Shown here: positions 57,912 through 64,000 of the stretch, piece by piece
Numbering within the stretch: the first letter of the stretch is position 1
Layout: every line of letters begins with the position of its first letter
Assembly (NCBI GenBank): GCA_964604905.1
Contig: CAZSCC010000566.1
Span: 1-64,000 of the forward strand
Origin: JACQFK01 sp964604905
Lineage (GTDB): Bacteria; Planctomycetota; MHYJ01; JACPRB01
Reading direction: 5' to 3'
Length of the DNA stretch: 64,000 nt
The notes under the pieces: generated by a model
Told to the model about the DNA's origin: nothing
The model's database searches: none
What the model saw: the letters and a program-made list of their open reading frames with translations, nothing else
Program-made: the position numbers and the translations under genes

Positions 57912-58469
57912 ATGACCGACGACCAGGCAAGACAGGCCCTTGAGCGCGTGCTCGCGGGGGACCGCGACGCGTACGGGGAGATCGTCTCGGGCTTCCAGGA
58001 CGCGCTCCGCGGAGCCCTCGGCGGCTTCGCCCGCTCGCTCGAGGAGCTCGAGGACTTCTGCCACCTCGCGTTCGTCGAGACCTACTTCAAGCTGGGCGAG
58101 TACCGTCCGCAGCGCGGACCGGTCTTTCCGTGGTTCCTGGCCGTCGCCCGCAACGCCGTCCTCGAGGAACTCCGCCGCCGCCGTGCCCAGGGACGGAGGC
58201 TCTTCCGCTACGTCGAGCGGAACGCCGCGCAGGGGCCGGTCCACGAGGAGACCGATCATGCCCGGCGAGCGCTCGAGCGCTGCCTCTCCGAGCTCGAGCC
58301 CGGAGAATCGCGCGTCCTCCGCGACCACTACCGCGACGGCCGTGGCTGCAACGAGATCGCCTCCGCGCTCGGGAAGAGCGGCCCCGCCGTCCGCAAGATC
58401 CTGCAGAGGCTTCGCGAGCGCCTTCGCGCCTGCGTGGAGAAGCGGATGGTCGCGGCGGAGGAACCGTGA
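57912..58469 (+). CDS. ECF-type RNA polymerase sigma factor
   Basis: A 185-residue sigma factor. Region 2 (about 20-85) has LEELEDFCHLAFVETYFKLGEY and FPWFLAVARNAVLEELRRRR; region 4 (about 120-175) has SELEPGESRVLRDHYRDGRGCNEIASALGKSGPAVRKILQRLRERL. The GTG start of the next gene overlaps its stop (GTGA at 58466-58469), so the following FecR-domain protein is translationally coupled. This is the second ECF unit of the window, of a different group from that at 43693. Confidence 0.92.
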   Translation: MTDDQARQALERVLAGDRDAYGEIVSGFQDALRGALGGFARSLEELEDFCHLAFVETYFKLGEYRPQRGPVFPWFLAVARNAVLEELRRRRAQGRRLFRYVERNAAQGPVHEETDHARRALERCLSELEPGESRVLRDHYRDGRGCNEIASALGKSGPAVRKILQRLRERLRACVEKRMVAAEEP

Positions 58470-60181
58470 GCACGCCCGAATTCGAGGACCTCCTGGCCCG
58501 CCATTTCGAGGGGACGCTCGATGAGGCCGGCGCCGCGCGGCTGGACGAGCTGCTGGCGGCCGATCCCGCGGCGTTCGAGCGGTTCCGCGGCCTCTCGGAG
58601 GTCCACGGCTTCCTCCGCGCCCGGGAGGCTTCTGACTCCGACCGCGATCGCCTCGAGGCGGGCGTCGCCCGGTCGATCGTCGAAGAGGATCGCCGCCGGC
58701 GACTGACCTCGCGCGTGCTCGGCACGATCCGCAACCGTCGTCCGGCGCCGACCCGCCCGTGGGGCGCGATCGGGATCGCCGCCGCGGGGGTGCTGGTTGC
58801 GATCCTGGTCGTCCTTGCGACCCGTCCCTCGCCGAAGCCGCCCCGTCCCGAGATCGCCCTCCCTCCGGTCCCTCTCGAAAAGGCGGTGATCGGGGAGGAG
58901 TCGCCGCAGCCGCCCGTGCCGGAGCCCGAACGCCCTCTTCCGATTCCGCCTCCCGTGCCTCCCAAGCCGGTCGTGCCGAAGGAGAAGAAGCCCGAACCTC
59001 CACCCCCGGCTCCAGAGCCTCCCAAACCCGTCGTGCCCGAGAAGACGATCCCCGAACCGCCGAAGCCCCGCGCGATCGCGCGGACCTCGCTGGTCGCGAC
59101 CCCTCGCCGGGGTGCCCGATTCACTCCGGCGGGCTTCGCGGTCACGCTCGAGCGGGGCTCGTCGCTGCTCCTCGAGCAGGAGGAGGGCGGCGGGACGCGG
59201 GCGACGCTCTCGGCGGGCCTCGCCTTCTTCGAGGTCGAGAAGCGGACGTCGCCGTTCATCGTGAACCTGGGCGTCGCGGAGGCGGTGGTCGTGGGCACCT
59301 CCTTCCAGGTCGAGCGGACCGCGCTCACGGTCGTGGAAGGCTCGGTCCGGCTCCGGAACGAGAAGGGCGAGGTGCTCGTTCGCGCGGGCCAGCGTTCGAC
59401 GCTCCGCGCGGGCGAGAAGCCGTCCGCCCCTGCGAAGGCGGAGGTGGAATCGATCACGGCGTGGCGCCGGCGGCCCGAGCTTCTTCCGAACCCGGAAGGC
59501 GCTCCGTTCGTGGAGCGCGAAGTCGGCGCGAGCCGGAGGCTGCCGGGGTTGGTCCTCGCATCGCCCTTCGGGGAAGGGGAGGCCGAGTCGGAGAAGCTCG
59601 CGCGCGCGACGGCCGAGCGGATGGACCTGGGGCTCGTGGTGGGCCACCGCTTCCGCGACCCCGTGAAGAAGACCTGGATCAATGTCGACCGCGCGATGGA
59701 GGCCGACGTGCGAGACGACGGGACGCCCGGGAAGGAGGCGTTCACCGACCGCGCGCGGAAGGCGACGGCCGAGTACCTCGACCACCTGCGGGCGGCGGCG
59801 GGGGTCGCGCCGCGCGAGGCGGTCCCGATGGTCGTCCAGTTCCGAAACCACTACGAGCCGGGGCTCGACGTCTGCGAGGTGGCGCTGTCGGGCTGGAACA
59901 AACAGACGGTCGCGGGGCTGAAGGCGCTCTATGTCCAGCTGCTCGAGAAGCACAAGCCCGCCGCGCGGATCGAGATGCGCTTTCAGGGAGTGGACGACAC
60001 CTACGAGCACAAGGGTGCGAAGCGGGCGTTCACGTTCACCGAGGCGGACGCGCGGATCGAGGGGTACATGGCTCCGAAGAACGCGCGGAACGCGGCCGCG
60101 TTCTTTTTCAAGAGCCCGGGCGACGCGGACGCGAGGATCCTGGGGGAGCTGATCGAGTACCTGTACTCCCGGAGGAGGTAG
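58466..60181 (+). CDS. FecR-domain anti-sigma-type membrane protein with C-terminal extension
   Basis: A 571-residue protein starting at GTG 58466. The cytoplasmic part (residues 1-85) is a helical anti-sigma-like domain (FEDLLARHFEGTLDEAGAARLDELLAADP, no zinc motif). A membrane helix is at about 96-116, then a proline-rich linker (about 120-205), a FecR-type beta domain (about 215-330; GARFTPAGFAVTLERGSSLLLEQ, FIVNLGVAEAVVVGTSFQVERTALTVVEGSVRL), and a C-terminal domain of about 230 residues not found in ordinary FecR proteins, with LDVCEVALSGWNKQTVAGL and AFTFTEADARIEGYM segments and no recognised family. It probably controls the sigma factor encoded upstream in response to an envelope signal. 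Confidence 0.82.
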   Translation: MSTPEFEDLLARHFEGTLDEAGAARLDELLAADPAAFERFRGLSEVHGFLRAREASDSDRDRLEAGVARSIVEEDRRRRLTSRVLGTIRNRRPAPTRPWGAIGIAAAGVLVAILVVLATRPSPKPPRPEIALPPVPLEKAVIGEESPQPPVPEPERPLPIPPPVPPKPVVPKEKKPEPPPPAPEPPKPVVPEKTIPEPPKPRAIARTSLVATPRRGARFTPAGFAVTLERGSSLLLEQEEGGGTRATLSAGLAFFEVEKRTSPFIVNLGVAEAVVVGTSFQVERTALTVVEGSVRLRNEKGEVLVRAGQRSTLRAGEKPSAPAKAEVESITAWRRRPELLPNPEGAPFVEREVGASRRLPGLVLASPFGEGEAESEKLARATAERMDLGLVVGHRFRDPVKKTWINVDRAMEADVRDDGTPGKEAFTDRARKATAEYLDHLRAAAGVAPREAVPMVVQFRNHYEPGLDVCEVALSGWNKQTVAGLKALYVQLLEKHKPAARIEMRFQGVDDTYEHKGAKRAFTFTEADARIEGYMAPKNARNAAAFFFKSPGDADARILGELIEYLYSRRR

Positions 60182-60184
60182 GCC

Positions 60185-61447
60185 ATGCTGTTCCAGATGC
60201 TCTTCGTCCTACTCGCGACGCAGGACCCCGGGACGCCCGAGCTCCGGGGGGCGTGGCTGGCGAACGATACGGTCGACACGGCGGCGCACCGGGCGGAGAT
60301 GCTGGCGAAACTCCGGCGAGGCCACTTCAACACGGTCTTCATCGCCGTGCCGTCGCTGGGGGGGCAGTACGGGACCTCCGACGCTGCAGGGTTCGGCGCG
60401 ATGGTGGACGACTGCAGGGCGGCCGGGCTTTCGGTCCACGCCTGGTTCCAGAACTTCAAGCGCCTGGGCGAGTCGACGCAGGCGGACTTCGCGAGCGCCG
60501 CGGAACGGGCGGCGCAGCGGCAGTGGGTCCTCGACATGCTCGTCGCCTATCCGAAGCTGGACGGCGTGCAGTGCGATTACATCCGGTACTCGACGTGGGA
60601 GGCCTGCAACGGCGCGAAGATGCAGGGGGTGGCCGACACCGTGAAGGCCATCCGCGATGCGGTCGCACCGCGGCCGGTCACCTGCGCGGTCTTCAACGCG
60701 GCGTCGATCAGCTACCGCGGGTGGAAGCCGACCTGGGAGGGGGACGTTCCCCCATGGTATCGCGACTGGTACGCCGCGAATCCCGACAACTATTACGAGC
60801 AACAGGCGAACGCGGCGGGGAGCAATCCCAACTGGCTGCTCGGGGGGAGTTTTTTCAGCTACCAGCAGGACCCTGCGGCATGGATCAAGGCCGGGCTTGC
60901 GGACGGCTGCGCGACGATGCAGTACACGGCGGTCGACGCGACCTGGCAGAACGAGGTGCAGATCTGGAAGAGTTTCCTCGGGGCGGAGAACGGGAAGCTC
61001 TACATGGGGCTGGGTTGGATGGGGCCGACCCAGTGGTTCACGGACTCGGCCTTCGACGCGGCCGCGATGGTCCGCTTCATCAAGTATGGCCGCGCGAACG
61101 GGGTGAAGGGGTTCGTGGTCTTCCGCCTGGGGCAGCCCGGGGTGGACGACGGGCCGTTCCTGGATGCTCTTTCGGTGGACGGTCCGGCGAATGGGAACGC
61201 GGCGCCGTTCACGCGGGATGTGGCATCGACGCTCTCCTCGGGCGGCAGCCCTTCACCCGCTCCGGCGCCTTCGGCTCCCGGAGCTTCCGGGGGCGGCGGG
61301 GGAGGGCACTCGGGCTGCGGCGGGACGATCTCCGCCCGGAGGCCCGTCGCTCCGCTCTTCCTGGGTCTGGTCGCGCTGCTGCTGGCTACTTGGCCTTGGG
61401 CTTGGTCCGGACGGTGCGGGGCGGCTGGCCGCAGTCGGGGCACTTGA
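60185..61447 (+). CDS. Secreted glycoside-hydrolase-like (GHL10 type) protein with C-terminal sorting tail
   Basis: A 420-residue exported protein. After a signal segment, it has a TIM-barrel-like body with ELRGAWLAN near the start, LVAYPKLDGVQCDYIRYS near 119-136 (conserved acidic residues at a barrel end) and GVKGFVVFRLGQPG, as in GHL10-type proteins related to glycoside hydrolases. The C-terminus has a Ser/Pro/Gly linker, SGCGG, a hydrophobic helix (LFLGLVALLLATWPWAW) and basic residues, the plan of an exosortase/rhombosortase-type sorting signal. The RBS is GGAGGAGG (60171-60178), right after the FecR gene, so it may be the target or effector of that sigma unit. Its 3' end overlaps the convergent lipoprotein gene by 62 bases. 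Confidence 0.8.
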   Translation: MLFQMLFVLLATQDPGTPELRGAWLANDTVDTAAHRAEMLAKLRRGHFNTVFIAVPSLGGQYGTSDAAGFGAMVDDCRAAGLSVHAWFQNFKRLGESTQADFASAAERAAQRQWVLDMLVAYPKLDGVQCDYIRYSTWEACNGAKMQGVADTVKAIRDAVAPRPVTCAVFNAASISYRGWKPTWEGDVPPWYRDWYAANPDNYYEQQANAAGSNPNWLLGGSFFSYQQDPAAWIKAGLADGCATMQYTAVDATWQNEVQIWKSFLGAENGKLYMGLGWMGPTQWFTDSAFDAAAMVRFIKYGRANGVKGFVVFRLGQPGVDDGPFLDALSVDGPANGNAAPFTRDVASTLSSGGSPSPAPAPSAPGASGGGGGGHSGCGGTISARRPVAPLFLGLVALLLATWPWAWSGRCGAAGRSRGT

Positions 61448-61766
61448 GGGCCGCGTTGTCGTACAGCTTGAGGCACGCGTAGCAGCGGAACGCCTCCTCG
61501 GCGTGGTCGCGGTAGAAGTAGTTGATCTGCGAGCACGACGCGCACATGGAGATGAAGACCTCCCGGTCCTCGTGCTTGTCGCTGTTGGCGCAGATCCACA
61601 TGATGGCGCCGGTGTCGGAGGCGCTCATCCCGTCGCGCTCGGCGGGGATGGACTGGCCCGGCAGGATGCCCGCGCGGGCGAGGTGGGGTTTGCGGACGAC
61701 GGAGGCCTCGTTTCCCGACGCGCAGGCGCCGAGGGCGACGAGCAGGAGCGGCAGGGCGTGCTTCAT
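61386..61766 (-). CDS. Small lipoprotein with zinc-ribbon-like cysteine pairs
   Basis: A 126-residue lipoprotein with lipobox ALPLLLVALGAC (Cys near 14), then a body with CASC near 75, CYAC near 95 and CPDC near 110, the paired cysteines of one or more zinc ribbons. The start at 61766 has AGGGGG as ribosome site; a longer frame to 61895 has no signal peptide. Function unknown. The last 62 bases are antisense to the end of the secreted hydrolase-like gene. Confidence 0.7.
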   Translation of the reverse strand: MKHALPLLLVALGACASGNEASVVRKPHLARAGILPGQSIPAERDGMSASDTGAIMWICANSDKHEDREVFISMCASCSQINYFYRDHAEEAFRCYACLKLYDNAALKCPDCGQPPRTVRTKPKAK

Positions 61767-61810
61767 GGCGATCCCCCTATGATTCACAAACGGACGGTCG
61801 ACGCGCTCAA

Positions 61811-61840
61811 AGTATAACCTATGGGTCATCGGTTCGGCAA
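61811..61840 (-). promoter_or_regulatory. Promoter of the zinc-ribbon lipoprotein gene
   Basis: On the minus strand TTGCCG (61835-61840), 18-base spacer, TATACT (61811-61816); matches 3/6 and 5/6. The gene starts at 61766. Confidence 0.45.
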
Positions 61841-62006
61841 CGTTCGCCTGCCTTTTTTTTGAGGAGTGAGTGGGGCAGGAACCGGTCGCCGGCATGAGCC
61901 GTGATCCGGTGCGTGCGGGCCGCCGAATAAAGGAGAGGGTCGGTCGAAGGGCCGCAGGCCCGAATTTCGTTTCGCCTCTCCCGGGCGCGCCTTAGAATGA
62001 CGGCCC

Positions 62007-62834
<828 letters not shown>

Positions 62835-62836
62835 CG

Positions 62837-63850
62837 ATGACTCTCACCGAGGACGTGCCCTTCAAGGTGCTCCGGCGGACTTGGCAGCCGGTGGCGCTCT
62901 CGCGCGACCTCAAGGAGAACCAGGTCCGCGGCTACACGCTCCTCGACCAGGAGATCCTCGTCGCGAGATTCCCCGGGACTCTGATGGCCTCGCAGGCGTG
63001 GTGCCCCCACAAGGGGATGCGCCTGGAGAACGGGACGATCGCGGGCGGCGAGCTCCGCTGCGCCTACCACGGCTGGCGGTTCGACGCGTGCGGGAACTGC
63101 ACCAACATCCCGTCGCTGATCGAGCCGGTCCCCAACAAGCAGGAGCAGGCGCGCCTCGAGACGTACGACGTCCGCGAGCGGTACGGCATGGTGTGGGTGA
63201 AGCTCGAGAAGGGCGAGGCGGCGCCGCTCCCCGACGTGGCCGAGTTCGAGGACCGCGCGTGGACCTACGTCGTGGCCGACCCCATGGTCTTCCAGGCGGG
63301 CTTCCGCCGCGAGATCGAGAACTACCTCGACATGACCCACTTCGCGTTCGCCCACGCGACGACGCTCGGGGTCGCGGCCGACGCGGTCGTGCCGCCCATG
63401 AAGATCGAGGAATATCCCGACGGCTTCCTGATGGACGCGCCGTTCCCCTCGCTGGCGTCGCCCGAGAACCCGCCCGGGAAGCTCCAGCAGGCCCACCGGC
63501 GGCGGCAGCGCTGCTGGCTCCCCAACTTCACGACGATCCGGCAGTCGTTCCTGGACGGCGACGAGCGCGTCCTGGTCCACATCCCGTCGCCCAACACTGT
63601 CGACCGCTGCACGGTCTTCTGGGCGCTGGCGATCTCCCCCGGCTTCAAGGGCCCCGCGCCCGAGGAGCAGATGCGGTTCGCCGTCAACGTCCTGAAGGAG
63701 GATCGGCGGATGTGCGAGAGCCAGGTCCCGGCGGAGGTGCCGGTCAACCCCTCGCGGGGCGGCTGGGGAGTGCTCGTCACGCCGGGCGACACGCTGGCCA
63801 ACACCTTCCAGCGGACGTTCCGGAAGTTCCTGCTCGCCTCAGATCGCTAG
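62837..63850 (+). CDS. Rieske non-haem iron oxygenase, alpha-subunit type
   Basis: A 337-residue oxygenase. The N-terminal Rieske domain has CPHKGMRL near 54-61 and CAYHGW near 75-80 (CxHx17CxxH, 2Fe-2S ligands), and the catalytic domain has ENYLDMTHFAFAH near 162-174, giving the Asp and two His ligands of mononuclear iron. Length matches the smaller oxygenases of the PobA/VanA/phthalate group and pheophorbide-like relatives. The substrate is unknown; no reductase or ferredoxin gene is in view. It follows the FAH-family gene by 2 bases, and convergent overlap with the next gene is 12 bases. Confidence 0.9.
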   Translation: MTLTEDVPFKVLRRTWQPVALSRDLKENQVRGYTLLDQEILVARFPGTLMASQAWCPHKGMRLENGTIAGGELRCAYHGWRFDACGNCTNIPSLIEPVPNKQEQARLETYDVRERYGMVWVKLEKGEAAPLPDVAEFEDRAWTYVVADPMVFQAGFRREIENYLDMTHFAFAHATTLGVAADAVVPPMKIEEYPDGFLMDAPFPSLASPENPPGKLQQAHRRRQRCWLPNFTTIRQSFLDGDERVLVHIPSPNTVDRCTVFWALAISPGFKGPAPEEQMRFAVNVLKEDRRMCESQVPAEVPVNPSRGGWGVLVTPGDTLANTFQRTFRKFLLASDR

Positions 63851-64000
63851 GAGCCGGACCGCCGAGCCCAGGAGGAGGAGGGCTCCACTCCACTTCACCC
63901 ACTCCACGGGATGCTCGCGCCATCGGGAGCGGGTCCAGCCGTAGTCGCCCGTGGTCATCGCCACCTCGTCGCTGGCGAGGAAGGAGACCAGGCCGAGGAG
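63839..64000 (-). CDS. C-terminal end of a membrane protein, cut by the window edge
   Basis: On the minus strand the frame from base 64000 to the TGA at 63839-63841 encodes 53 residues ending SGALLLLGSAVRLLAI, a hydrophobic C-terminal helix, preceded by LLGLVSFLASDEVAMT. This gene would be convergent with and overlap the Rieske gene by 12 bases. No family can be named. Confidence 0.55.
   Translation of the reverse strand, partial: LLGLVSFLASDEVAMTTGDYGWTRSRWREHPVEWVKWSGALLLLGSAVRLLAI

Overview
The window is a GC-rich (about 70 %) chromosomal segment from a free-living bacterium, most likely a member or near relative of the Planctomycetota. Supporting content: the DUF1549/DUF1553 planctomycete-type cytochrome c gene paired with DUF1501, a second DUF1501 gene, two Cys-type sulfatases, a ceramidase-like hydrolase, many lipoproteins and exported beta-propeller proteins, an EF-G with an AHIDSGK P-loop, and ECF sigma factors next to membrane-anchored anti-sigma proteins. 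The assignment is inferred from gene content only. I see no rRNA, tRNA, CRISPR array, phage or insertion sequence; TGA is used as a normal stop in many genes.

Layout. 1-7.7 kb: partial exported protein, Ada-type DNA repair/regulator, nucleotidyltransferase pair, lipoprotein, ceramidase-like gene, cupin, sulfatase, and a broken beta-helix lipoprotein gene ending at a copy of the nucleotidyltransferase gene's 3' end. 8-10 kb: pentonate-type IlvD/Edd dehydratase. 10-17 kb: exported proteins, including a 916-residue zinc-ribbon/CBM6/toroid protein followed by a candidate selenoprotein. 17-21.3 kb: the cytochrome/DUF1501/lipoprotein operon, closed by a perfect AT-rich palindrome that holds the stop codons of two convergent genes. 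21.3-27.3 kb: hydroxyacid dehydrogenase, a coiled-coil/actin-like ATPase fusion, a propeller/FN3 protein and a PIG-L deacetylase. 27.3-31.5 kb: sugar-acid operon (gnd, KDG kinase, SDR) divergent from a GntR regulator. 31.5-38.5 kb: DUF1501, an FHA/HEAT/membrane operon and fusA. 38.6-43.5 kb: an oxidative sugar-acid operon (TIM-barrel protein, LarA-like, 2,5-dioxovalerate dehydrogenase, enolase-superfamily dehydratase). 43.7-46.8 kb: ECF sigma factor with an anti-sigma/G8/beta-helix fusion. 46.8-57.8 kb: two GGDEF-EAL proteins, sulfatase, lipid-anchored methyltransferase, a second candidate selenoprotein (thioredoxin fold, UxxC), a SecD-P1-like protein, a SUI1 factor and pirin. 57.9-64 kb: second ECF sigma/FecR pair, a secreted glycoside-hydrolase-like protein, and FAH-family and Rieske genes.

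How the genes fit together. IlvD (8 kb), the FAH-family dehydratase (62 kb) and the dioxovalerate dehydrogenase (41 kb) would together give a Weimberg-type route from pentonate to 2-oxoglutarate, while gnd, KDG kinase, SDR and the LarA/enolase operon point to hexonate and hexuronate use. Sulfatases, ceramidase-like, propeller and beta-helix proteins fit degradation of complex sulfated or acidic glycans.

The most unusual content is two exported thioredoxin-fold genes interrupted by a single in-frame TGA at a redox position, each followed by a hairpin at the spacing expected of a bacterial SECIS; the ZAS-TM-G8-beta-helix fusion; and the coiled-coil/actin-like fusion. Several genes also have a -10-like box 6-12 nt before the start codon and no ribosome binding site, suggesting frequent leaderless mRNAs.
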